DNA of 6,835 nucleotides from Acidocella sp. (GTDB taxonomy: Bacteria > Pseudomonadota > Alphaproteobacteria > Acetobacterales > Acetobacteraceae). The DNA lies in assembly GCA_029077775.1 (NCBI GenBank), contig JAQNCU010000162.1, positions 1-6,835 on the forward strand, given 5' to 3'. The notes under the pieces are model-generated. The model worked only from the letters and a program-made list of their open reading frames with translations, was not told the DNA's origin and did not search any database. Positions 1 to 6,434 of the stretch are shown here, one piece after another. Within the stretch, counting starts at the first letter, position 1, and each line of letters begins with the position of its first letter. Position numbers and translations under genes: made by a program.

Positions 1-1373
1 CCCGCCGGGCTGGACGGGTTCAAGAAATGGCTGACCGTACCGCCGACCTGCAGGCTGCGCGTGAAGGGGGTGATGAGCGCGGCAAGGTTGGCATGCACAT
101 ATTGGGTTTGCCGGGCGAGCAGTGCCGAGGTCAGCGAGATGCCGATCGCGCTGCCGACATTGCGGACCAGGCTGAGCAACGATGTGCCCTGGGTCCGTAG
201 CTCCCCGGGGAGGGTGAAAAACGCGACCACTTGCAGGGGAATGAACACGAAGCCAAGGCCCGCACCCTGGATGATGATGGTCAACATCATGTAATTGGCG
301 GTTTCAGCCGGGGTCCAGCCCTCCTGCATGAACAGCGAGACGCCGAGCAGGACATAGCCCAGCAGCATCAAGAGCCGCGGGTCGATCCGGTTGGTCAGGC
401 GGCCCGCGATCAGCATGGCAACCATGGTCCCCGCACCGCGCGGGGCCATCACCAGCCCGGCCGCGGCAACCGGGTAATTGCCAAGATTTTCCAGAAATGG
501 CGATAACAGCGCCGAGGAGGCGAGCAGCACCATGCCGACCGAGGTCATGGTGATCAATGCTGCGACAAAATTCCGGTCTTTAAAAATGGCGCGCGGGATG
601 AACAAATTGCGCCCCAGCATCATGTGCACCACGAAGAGATAAAACCCGAGTACGGCCAGCACGAAACAAGTGACGATGGTGGTTGATGACAGCCAGTCCA
701 GTTCCTCGCCCCGGTCGAGCGCGATTTGCAGCGCGCCGAGGGCGAGCGAGAGCACGCCAAAGCCCACCCAGTCGAACACCGTGCGCGGTGCGGGCTTGAC
801 CTTTGGCATGAGGAACAAAAGCCCGAGCACGGCGATGATGCCAAAGGGTAGATTGACGAAAAACACGAAGCGCCAATTGAAATCATCGGTGAGGTACCCG
901 CCCAAGGTCGGCCCCAATATGGGCCCGACCATAACGCCCATGCCCCAGATGGACATAGCCTGTCCGCGCTGCGCGGGCGGGTAGATATCCAGCATGGTGG
1001 ATTGGCTGAGCGGCACCAGCGCCGCGCCGAACGCGCCCTGTAACAAACGGTAGAGCACCATCTGCGGCAGCGTCGCCGCGATGCCGCAGAGCATCGAGGT
1101 GACGGTAAAGCCAATCAGGCAGGTGATGAACAGGTTTTTGCGCCCGAAGCGCGCCGCGAGCCAGCCAACCGGCGCGGTCATGATCGCCGCCATCACCACA
1201 TATGAGGTCAGAACCCAGGTGATCTCATCATAGGACGCTGAGAGGCTGCCCTGCATATATGGCAACGCCACATTGGCGATGGTGGAATCTAGCGCCTGCA
1301 TGAGCGTCGCAATCATCAGGCAGATTGTGATGAGCGTGCGGTGCGGAATAACCGGGGTCTCTGGTTCAGACAT
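1..1373 (-). CDS. emrB: EmrB/QacA-type DHA2 major facilitator efflux transporter, 3' end cut by the window
   Basis: My minus-strand reading gives an uninterrupted 457 codons running off the left edge; the family is usually about 500-530 residues, so only the C-terminal end is missing. Marks of 14-helix, proton-driven drug exporters are present: LDSTIANVALP in helix 1 (28-38), motif A GWLAARFGRK (70-79), YRLLQGAFGA with the motif-B arginine, a motif-C run GPILGPTLGG, and WRFVFFVNLPFG before helix 6. A late RTQGTSLLSLVRNVGSAIG segment matches the conserved helix-13 region. It sits in the inner membrane and should pair with the EmrA encoded just upstream. The ATG at 1373 (MSEPE) lacks a good ribosome site; an in-frame GTG at 1391, three bases after the emrA stop, is an alternative adding six residues. 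Confidence 0.93.
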   Translation of the reverse strand, partial: MSEPETPVIPHRTLITICLMIATLMQALDSTIANVALPYMQGSLSASYDEITWVLTSYVVMAAIMTAPVGWLAARFGRKNLFITCLIGFTVTSMLCGIAATLPQMVLYRLLQGAFGAALVPLSQSTMLDIYPPAQRGQAMSIWGMGVMVGPILGPTLGGYLTDDFNWRFVFFVNLPFGIIAVLGLLFLMPKVKPAPRTVFDWVGFGVLSLALGALQIALDRGEELDWLSSTTIVTCFVLAVLGFYLFVVHMMLGRNLFIPRAIFKDRNFVAALITMTSVGMVLLASSALLSPFLENLGNYPVAAAGLVMAPRGAGTMVAMLIAGRLTNRIDPRLLMLLGYVLLGVSLFMQEGWTPAETANYMMLTIIIQGAGLGFVFIPLQVVAFFTLPGELRTQGTSLLSLVRNVGSAIGISLTSALLARQTQYVHANLAALITPFTRSLQVGGTVSHFLNPSSPA

Positions 1374-1394
1374 CGAAGGCGACGCTGCCACGGG

Positions 1395-2501
1395 CTAAAA
1401 CAGGTCCGAAAGGTGCCTGTGGTGGTTGGTATCGATGGAGATTTCAGCACTCATGCCATCGCGCAGCGGCAAATTGGCGGGGCCGGAGGTGATTTTCACG
1501 CGCACCGGAATGCGTTGCACGACCTTGACCCAGTTGCCGGAGGAGTTCTGCGCGGGCAGGATCGAGAATTCCGAGCCGCTAGCGGGGCTGATGCTCTCGA
1601 CTTCACCTTTCCAGATCTGGCCGGGATAGGTATCGACCGTGACGGTAACGGCCTGGCCAGCGCGAACATAGGTCAGTTCGCTTTCCTTGGGCTGGGCGGT
1701 GATGAAGACATCAGTATCAGACACCAAACCAAAAGCAGCGGTGCCAGCGGGTAGGAACATGCCGGGCTGTAATTGTTCGACCTGGGTAACGTACCCAGAA
1801 AACGGCGCGCGTACGACACTGTGTTTGATGTCGCGCAGCGCAGTGTTCAGCTTTGCCAGGGCGCTTTGATAGGCGGGCGTCTGTTCCACTGGGATATGCG
1901 CGTTATTGGCGAGTTTGGCGAGTTGCAGGCCCGCCCCGGCGGTAAGCTGGGAGAGCTTCGCCTGGTCCGATTGCAGGGCGAACTGGGCATCGTCATAAAC
2001 TGAGCGGGTGACGCCGCCATTGCCGACGACGGCGGCATAGCGTTTAAGATCCGCCTGATCCTTGGCGATCTGGATTTTCTGCATCGCGATATCGGCCAAA
2101 GACTGGGCATAACCCTGTTTGTCGCCTTTCACGTCCAGCACTGCCTGGGCCAAGGCGGCGCGGGCGGATTGCGCGGCGATGTCAAAGGCGGATTGACCCA
2201 GGCTGAATAGCGGCTGGCCCGCCACAACGTGCTGATTGTCCTTGACATAAACCGCCGCGACCACGCCAGAGACATCGGTGGAAAGCGAGACCTTCGCGGC
2301 ATCGACATAGCTATCATCGCTGCTGATGTAGCGCCCCCCGAACAGCCAGAACAAAAATGCCGCAATGGCGACAATGAGCACGCCGCCCAGCATGAGCACC
2401 GGGCGCAGCACGCGGCTGCGGTTGGCGCGGCGGATGCCGGCAATGCCGGGCCGGGTGGCAGCCGGTTGGTCGCGCGGGGTGACAATATTGGTTTGCGACA
2501 T
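1395..2501 (-). CDS. emrA: EmrA-type HlyD family membrane fusion protein of a multidrug efflux pump
   Basis: This is the periplasmic adaptor linking an inner-membrane DHA2 transporter to an outer-membrane channel. A cytoplasmic tail of about 32 residues leads into one membrane segment (33-54). The signature GRYISSDDSYVDA follows (57-69), then the first lipoyl half (about 72-100, with SGVVAAVYVKDNQHVVAGQ). A long helical hairpin spans about 105-225 and the second lipoyl half is RAPFSGYVTQV (231-241). A beta-barrel domain carries GNWVKVVQRIPVRV (322-335), a typical EmrA-family segment. The length of 368 residues is normal. Translation is probably coupled to marR through the TGATG overlap and an AAGGAG site. 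The emrB start follows 21 bases after the TAG stop. The match is to the EmrA/VceA/FarA group; the drug range cannot be read from the sequence. Confidence 0.93.
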   Translation of the reverse strand: MSQTNIVTPRDQPAATRPGIAGIRRANRSRVLRPVLMLGGVLIVAIAAFLFWLFGGRYISSDDSYVDAAKVSLSTDVSGVVAAVYVKDNQHVVAGQPLFSLGQSAFDIAAQSARAALAQAVLDVKGDKQGYAQSLADIAMQKIQIAKDQADLKRYAAVVGNGGVTRSVYDDAQFALQSDQAKLSQLTAGAGLQLAKLANNAHIPVEQTPAYQSALAKLNTALRDIKHSVVRAPFSGYVTQVEQLQPGMFLPAGTAAFGLVSDTDVFITAQPKESELTYVRAGQAVTVTVDTYPGQIWKGEVESISPASGSEFSILPAQNSSGNWVKVVQRIPVRVKITSGPANLPLRDGMSAEISIDTNHHRHLSDLF

Positions 2502-2986
2502 CACGCGCTCTCCTTAAGGTCGGCATTGCTACCAACATGGTCATGACAAGCAAATTCGGTTTGTTGAAGATTGGCCTTCATCTGGCTCAGCCCTTCGATC
2601 AGCGCCGCGCGGGTGGAAGGGGCCATGCCAGCGGTCACCAGTTTGCCGATATTGACCCGCTGACGCGCGATTTCAGCCAGTTGCGCGGTGGCGGCGGGGC
2701 GCAGATGCAGACGCCAGATGCGGCGGTCATCGCCATCGGCGCGGCGCTCCACCAGCCCGGCAGCCTCCATCCGGTCAACCAGGCGGCCAAGCGAAATCGG
2801 CTCAACCTCCAGCAAATCGGCGGCTTCCTTTTGGCTGAGGCCCGGGTGACGCTCCAGCCGCAGCAGCAAGGCCCATTGCGCGCGGGTCATGCCCTGTAAA
2901 CGGGCGCGACGATCCGCCTCGACCCGGGCAAGGCGGGCGACGTCATGCAAAAGGAAAAACAGATCGTATTCGAAATCCTGTCTCAT
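2501..2986 (-). CDS. MarR family transcriptional regulator, probable repressor of the emrAB efflux genes
   Basis: This 161-residue protein is the usual size for the family. An N-terminal dimerisation helix (about 5-30) is followed by the winged helix-turn-helix: MTRAQWALLLRLE (33-45), GLSQKEAADLLEVEP (49-63), the recognition helix around 63-76 (SLGRLVDRMEAAG), and a wing with DGDDRRIWRLHL (84-95), whose Asp-Arg pair is typical of MarR proteins. The C-terminal helices (about 98-145) complete the dimer. A single Cys (147) lies near the end. Its stop overlaps the emrA ATG by one base. By analogy with E. coli EmrR it should bind upstream of itself and release DNA on binding a drug-like ligand. 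No clear Shine-Dalgarno sequence precedes the ATG at 2986. The reading frame is open further upstream, but that part is antisense-style reading of marC and is excluded. Confidence 0.93.
   Translation of the reverse strand: MRQDFEYDLFFLLHDVARLARVEADRRARLQGMTRAQWALLLRLERHPGLSQKEAADLLEVEPISLGRLVDRMEAAGLVERRADGDDRRIWRLHLRPAATAQLAEIARQRVNIGKLVTAGMAPSTRAALIEGLSQMKANLQQTEFACHDHVGSNADLKESA
2502..2514 (-). promoter_or_regulatory. Ribosome binding site and stop/start overlap coupling marR to emrA
   Basis: The minus strand reads AAGGAG, then eight bases, then ATG at 2501, and the marR stop TGA shares its A with that ATG. A GTG one codon earlier (2504) is possible but sits only five bases from AAGGAG. 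The ATG is the better start. Confidence 0.7.
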
Positions 2987-3062
2987 CTCTGATGATTTAA
3001 TAAGCTGGCTTATGATCAGCAACGCATAATTTTGATTATCTGACCAGTGCGCCGTGCAAGAC
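2987..3062 (-). promoter_or_regulatory. Candidate promoter region of the marR-emrA-emrB operon
   Basis: This AT-rich stretch covers the marC-marR gap plus the last codons of marC and stands out in a GC-rich window. Two weak arrangements are visible on the minus strand. One has TTGCTG (3022-3017) and TTAAAT (3000-2995) with a 16-base spacer, which would place the palindrome between -35 and -10 and give a nearly leaderless marR mRNA. The other uses GATAAT (3040-3035) as a -10 without a good -35, which would put the palindrome just downstream of the start site. I cannot choose between them from sequence. Confidence 0.4.
3000..3013. promoter_or_regulatory. Perfect 6-2-6 palindrome, candidate MarR operator
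   Basis: The plus strand reads ATAAGC TG GCTTAT, two exact 6-base arms around a 2-base centre. It ends 13 bases before the marR start codon. Size, AT-rich arms and location match the short palindromes that dimeric MarR-family repressors bind to control their own operons. A weaker pair (TTATG at 3010-3014, CATAA at 3025-3029) partly overlaps it and could form a second half of the site. Confidence 0.6.
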
Positions 3063-3728
3063 GGGGACGATCCCGGACAGGGCGATCTGCACCCCGATGC
3101 CGAGCAAAAGAAACGCGGCGATGCGTGAGACCACTTGCCGCCCAGCGCTGCCCAAAATCGCCGCCATGCGGTCTGCCGTGGTGTATGATATCCAGACCAG
3201 CACGGCGATGGCGATGACCGCGAGCCCGGCTCCGGCGTAAAATCCCACGGCTTGGAGGATGCCATCGGGCCGCTCTGTTCCCAGAGACACCGCAACCGCG
3301 ATGGTGCCCGGCCCGGTGGTGAACGGTAATGTCAGGGGAAAAAACGCGTAACCGGCGAGATCCTGGGGTGAGGTGCCACCCACCGGACGAACCTGGTCTT
3401 CCTTGCGGGTGGCGTGAATTTCGGGTGCGCTCAGCATCTCATAGGCGCGCATGGCCACCACGATGCCGCCCGCGATCCGTAAGGCATCCAGCGAGATGCC
3501 GAAAAAGCTTAGAATATAGCTGCCTGCGCCCAAGGCCACCAGCATGATCGCGGTGGAATAGACCGCCACGCGCCGGGCGAGCGCGACACGTTCGGCATGG
3601 GTTTGCAGGGATGTGACCTCGTTGAAAATGATCGCGCCGCCGAAAGGGTTGACGATGGAGAACAGCGCCGGAAGGGCAAGCAGGAAAGCGGCAATGGCTG
3701 CGGACAATGCCCCGGCCTGACCCGGCAT
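3036..3728 (-). CDS. MarC family integral membrane protein
   Basis: This 230-residue protein has about six membrane segments, near 11-29, 56-76, 80-98, 124-148, 162-181 and 203-223. It shows MarC/YchE-family marks: FSIVNPFGGAIIF (23-35) in the first helix and AFFPLTLPFTTGPGTIAVAV (128-147) in the fourth, with the conserved Gly-Pro-Gly. It belongs in the inner membrane. Its substrate is unknown; the family was named from the E. coli mar locus, but a role in multidrug resistance has not held up there. The ATG lies two bases after the mtnP stop (TAG, GC, ATG) with only a weak ribosome site, so translation probably depends on mtnP. The marR gene begins 49 bases downstream behind its own likely promoter, so the link between marC and the efflux genes may be positional only. 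Confidence 0.9.
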   Translation of the reverse strand: MPGQAGALSAAIAAFLLALPALFSIVNPFGGAIIFNEVTSLQTHAERVALARRVAVYSTAIMLVALGAGSYILSFFGISLDALRIAGGIVVAMRAYEMLSAPEIHATRKEDQVRPVGGTSPQDLAGYAFFPLTLPFTTGPGTIAVAVSLGTERPDGILQAVGFYAGAGLAVIAIAVLVWISYTTADRMAAILGSAGRQVVSRIAAFLLLGIGVQIALSGIVPVLHGALVR

Positions 3729-3730
3729 GC

Positions 3731-4612
3731 CTAACCCAGCACCCGCCCGGCGACGGCCCTGAGTTTTTCCAAAAGGGCCGGATCACGCGCCTCAGGCGCC
3801 GTGATCAGCGCATAGTCCAGCGCGCGGTCGCAGCCAGCGGGACAGGGGCCGCGTGGGGCGGCGATTTTCGGCACCACATTGGTAACCAGGGCGCGGGCCT
3901 TATCAGCATTGCCGAGCAGGACCTTGATGACCGCATCAACCGTAACCGCATCATGGTCCTCGTGCCAGCAATCAAAATCCGTCACCATGGCGACAGTGGC
4001 GTAACAAATCTCGGCCTCGCGGGCGAGCTTTGCCTCCGGCATATTTGTCATGCCGATCACCGAACAACCCCAGCTACGGTAGAGATTGCTCTCGGCCAGG
4101 GTCGAGAATTGCGGCCCCTCCATGGTGATATACGTGCCGCCGCGCGTGACCGGCAGGCCAAGCTCATGGGCCGATGCCTCCAGCGCGTCGCCCAGACGCG
4201 GGCAGACCGGGTGCGCCATTGAGACATGGGCAACGCAGCCCGTGCCAAAGAAGCTTTTGGCGCGGGCGAAGCTGCGGTCGATGAACTGGTCCACGATGAC
4301 AAAATGCCCCGGCGGCAGATCCGCCGACAGGCTGCCGACGGCGGATAGCGAGAGGATATCGGTAACACCCAGGCGCTTCATCACGTCGATATTCGCGCGA
4401 TAATTCAGGTCGGTGGGAGAGAGCCTGTGGCCGCGGCCGTGGCGGGGCAGAAAGATCAGCCTGGCATCCCCGAGCCAGCCGGTCAGCACCTCATCAGATG
4501 GTGCGCCCCAGGGGGTGTCAATTTTTTGCCATTCGGTGCCGGTCAGGCCCGCAATATCATAAAGCCCCGAGCCACCGATGATGCCGATGACGGGGGTGAT
4601 CTGTTCAGACAT
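3731..4612 (-). CDS. mtnP: S-methyl-5'-thioadenosine phosphorylase (MTAP)
   Basis: The enzyme splits 5'-methylthioadenosine with phosphate into adenine and 5-methylthioribose-1-phosphate. This clears the by-product of polyamine and related S-adenosylmethionine reactions in the cytosol. Family landmarks appear in order: GGSGLY (13-18), LPRHGRGH (55-62, phosphate-binding Arg57/His58), NYRANI (70-75), AVGSL (91-95), TMEGPQFSTLAES (163-175), GMTNMPEA (187-194) and TDFDCW (211-216). Asp212 and Asp214 match the adenine-recognising Asp-x-Asp of human-type MTAP; as I recall it, the Pseudomonas methylthioinosine phosphorylase differs at this position. The length of 293 residues is normal. GGAG sits 5 bases before the ATG. 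The gene lies 30 bases after the YbjQ-like gene and 2 bases before marC. No other methionine-salvage gene is visible. Confidence 0.95.
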   Translation of the reverse strand: MSEQITPVIGIIGGSGLYDIAGLTGTEWQKIDTPWGAPSDEVLTGWLGDARLIFLPRHGRGHRLSPTDLNYRANIDVMKRLGVTDILSLSAVGSLSADLPPGHFVIVDQFIDRSFARAKSFFGTGCVAHVSMAHPVCPRLGDALEASAHELGLPVTRGGTYITMEGPQFSTLAESNLYRSWGCSVIGMTNMPEAKLAREAEICYATVAMVTDFDCWHEDHDAVTVDAVIKVLLGNADKARALVTNVVPKIAAPRGPCPAGCDRALDYALITAPEARDPALLEKLRAVAGRVLG

Positions 4613-4642
4613 GAAAACTCCGGCTTTGCGCGTGGAAAAGGA

Positions 4643-5458
4643 TCAATCGTTGACCGACAGCACCATGATGGGATCGGCGATTTTCTCGGGCGCGATTTCC
4701 TGCTCCAGCGGCAGCACAGCGGTGCCGATGGCGAAGAACTCGATCACATGCGTTTGCCAGCCATGGCTGCCTTCATGGATGTCCACACCGACCACCCCTT
4801 CGGCTTTGGCGGCGGCGGCCTCGAACTGCATCCGCTCGACCGCGATCTCGCGTGCCTCGTACATGGCGGCGGTGAAATTCTCCAACTCCACATTGCGCCC
4901 GGCAGACCCCAACCCGGCCAGCATACCGCGATGCGCGACGTGATAGACGCAAGAGCCCATGACCATTTCAACCGGGCGGTAACCGGCATGCAGCAGCGAC
5001 CAGAAATCCTGGCCCGACAGGTCTGACGTAAAGGGCCCGCCATCATGCGCGCGGAAGCCCTTATGCCCCTCGCCATGCACAACGCCGGTGCCGATGGCGA
5101 TGAATTCCAGTAGATGCTCATCCCATTCCAGCCGCTTGATGGTGAGCTTGACGCCGACGATGCCATCTGCGCCCATGGCCGAGGCCTCGGCGCGCATCCG
5201 CGACATCGCCAGCTCGCGGGCATGGTACATGGCCTTTGAGAGCACATCCATCTCCTGGTTTTTCGACCATGAGCCGTATTGGATGCCGACATGATAGACG
5301 CAGGTGCCGACGCAAAGCCCGATAGGCTCGAACCCGGCCTTGCGGACCAGCAGAAATTCATTGACCGAGAAATCCGAGGTGAAAACGCCGGTGGAATGGA
5401 CCGAGGAGCGCAGGCCCTTCAGGCGCTCCTGGGCGTGGACCGGCAGGTTGGTGGTCAT
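4643..5458 (-). CDS. Tandem YbjQ-like (heavy-metal-binding domain family) protein, 271 aa
   Basis: This protein contains two clear copies of one domain, at about residues 26-127 and 143-248. Each copy begins FTSD(F/L)S, continues with AG(F/Y)xP and G(T/S)CVYHV, then a helix of the form YxARExAxxRMxxEAxA, then GxVGV, and ends EF(I/F)AIGT(G/A)V. The helix, the VGV strand and the closing GTxV match the YbjQ/DUF74 (Pfam YbjQ_1) pattern, although single-domain YbjQ proteins are only about 100-110 residues. Both copies keep Cys-Val-Tyr-His (C53/H56 and C170/H173), a possible ligand pair. There is no signal peptide. The ATG at 5458 was chosen because AGGAG lies 7 bases upstream. An in-frame ATG at 5515 would add 19 residues and overlap the previous gene, but it lacks such a site. 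The next gene, mtnP, starts 30 bases after the stop. The cellular role is unknown. Confidence 0.85.
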   Translation of the reverse strand: MTTNLPVHAQERLKGLRSSVHSTGVFTSDFSVNEFLLVRKAGFEPIGLCVGTCVYHVGIQYGSWSKNQEMDVLSKAMYHARELAMSRMRAEASAMGADGIVGVKLTIKRLEWDEHLLEFIAIGTGVVHGEGHKGFRAHDGGPFTSDLSGQDFWSLLHAGYRPVEMVMGSCVYHVAHRGMLAGLGSAGRNVELENFTAAMYEAREIAVERMQFEAAAAKAEGVVGVDIHEGSHGWQTHVIEFFAIGTAVLPLEQEIAPEKIADPIMVLSVND

Positions 5459-5470
5459 GGGCAGACTCCT
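5459..5470 (-). promoter_or_regulatory. Strong ribosome binding site that decides the start of the 271-aa gene
   Basis: On the minus strand the sequence reads AGGAGTCTGCCC directly before the ATG at 5458, giving a 7-base spacer. This favours the 271-residue protein over the longer form starting at 5515. Confidence 0.75.
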
Positions 5471-5501
5471 GAAAATAAGACGATTTTGCGCACCGCGCCG
5501 C

Positions 5502-6434
5502 TCATATCGCGCCATCCTGTTCGTTGGTGGCGTATGATTGGTGGTGGCGCGTGGTGCCGGTCAACGGGGTTTTGCCCGCATGCATGTCCACCACCATCTG
5601 GAATTGGTGCGGCAAGGGTGTGCCCCGGCGGGCATCGACCGTGGTGGCGATGACGATATGGCGGGCGAGGTATTCCTTCACCTTTTGCTCGTTGATATCG
5701 CGCTCACGCTCGAACATCTGGGAAAAATTTAAATGCGCCAACACGCCGTTGCCACGCGGCCGCGCGGAGTCTCGCAAATTGGCATGCGCGCGCTGGCGCA
5801 CCCCTTCCCATAGATCTGAGAGCTGGCGTGATTCCTGGTTCCACCAGCCCATGCCGGAGGCATAGCCGCGCCAATCGGTAAGCCATTCATAATGCGCACC
5901 TATGGCGATGCCCGTGGGCACGACATCGGCCTCCAGCAACTTGACGAATTCAAGCGCGGGCACGGTGGCGACGATGGGGTCTTCCGAGGCGGGCAGGCCA
6001 TCAATTTTTACCGCCGTGCCGACCAGCGAAAAATCCATGCTGTTATCCACCTCAACCGGGATGGTGCGCATTTTTACGTCCAGCACGGCGTTGGCACCGC
6101 AGGCCCGGGCCTCCTGCGCCAGACGGGCGAGGGCGGCCTCCCATCCTTGGGCGTGGCCCAGCGTCCAGGACCAGCCATAATGCAGCCAGCATGTGGCCGA
6201 GATGGCGGCGATGGGTTTCAGCCCGTGCGAGCGCGCGATGAGGAGTTCGGCGGGGCTGAGTGTGGCCATCCAGGGTTTGGTCCCGGCAGCGGCCTCGGTC
6301 AGACGGGTGAGGGTGCCGGACGGGACGCGCCCGCCGCGCAGGCTCATCAGAATATCCGCCTGGCGGCGCAGCGCGTTATCCGCTGCGGCCTGGGCCTCGG
6401 GCGATTTGGGTTTCAGGAAATCGAACAAGCCCAT
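5502..6434 (-). CDS. Tandem YbjQ-like (heavy-metal-binding domain family) protein, 310 aa
   Basis: The protein starts MGLFDFLKPK, followed by a helical, Ala/Arg-rich segment (about 10-50). Two divergent YbjQ/DUF74-like domains follow. Domain 1 spans about 57-143: it has SHGLKPIAAISATCWLH near its start, a helix with ARACGANAVLDV in the middle and LVGTAV at its end. Domain 2 spans about 157-285: it has VVPTGIAIGAHYEW near its start, a helix around 207-235 and a long charged insert before VIATTVDA. Domain 1 carries Cys82-x-x-His85, while domain 2 lacks this Cys. The protein is tryptophan-rich and has no signal peptide, so it is probably cytoplasmic. 'Heavy-metal binding' is a family label and no metal function is shown here. 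The start is fixed by the one-base overlap with the upstream stop. The downstream gene, 43 bases away, encodes a related two-domain protein. The family assignment rests on pattern resemblance to the neighbour and to YbjQ, so it is moderate. Confidence 0.8.
   Translation of the reverse strand: MGLFDFLKPKSPEAQAAADNALRRQADILMSLRGGRVPSGTLTRLTEAAAGTKPWMATLSPAELLIARSHGLKPIAAISATCWLHYGWSWTLGHAQGWEAALARLAQEARACGANAVLDVKMRTIPVEVDNSMDFSLVGTAVKIDGLPASEDPIVATVPALEFVKLLEADVVPTGIAIGAHYEWLTDWRGYASGMGWWNQESRQLSDLWEGVRQRAHANLRDSARPRGNGVLAHLNFSQMFERERDINEQKVKEYLARHIVIATTVDARRGTPLPHQFQMVVDMHAGKTPLTGTTRHHQSYATNEQDGAI

Noticed and set aside
620..1114. Minus-strand open frame of 164 codons inside emrB
   Set aside because: It is an alternative frame of the transporter; the emrB frame carries all the MFS motifs.
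2997..3011. CtrA-like TTAA-N7-TTAA site
   Set aside because: The second half reads GCTT, so the motif is not met.
2987..3295. N-terminal extension of MarR to an ATG at 3295
   Set aside because: The extra 103 residues are an off-frame reading of marC with no domain character; MarR proteins start close to the ATG at 2986.
3707..4222. Plus-strand open frame of 171 codons
   Set aside because: It lies fully across mtnP, whose motifs are unmistakable, so this is a shadow frame.
4613..4642. Terminator between the 271-aa gene and mtnP
   Set aside because: No stable inverted repeat followed by a T-run is visible; the gap holds only the mtnP ribosome site (GGAG).
4427..5026. Plus-strand open frame of 199 codons
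   Set aside because: It lies opposite mtnP and the 271-aa YbjQ-like gene, has low-complexity His/Gly/Asp-rich composition typical of antisense GC-rich frames, and resembles no family.
5459..5515. Longer start (ATG at 5515) for the 271-aa protein
   Set aside because: It would overlap the previous gene and lacks a ribosome site, while the ATG at 5458 has AGGAG at ideal spacing.
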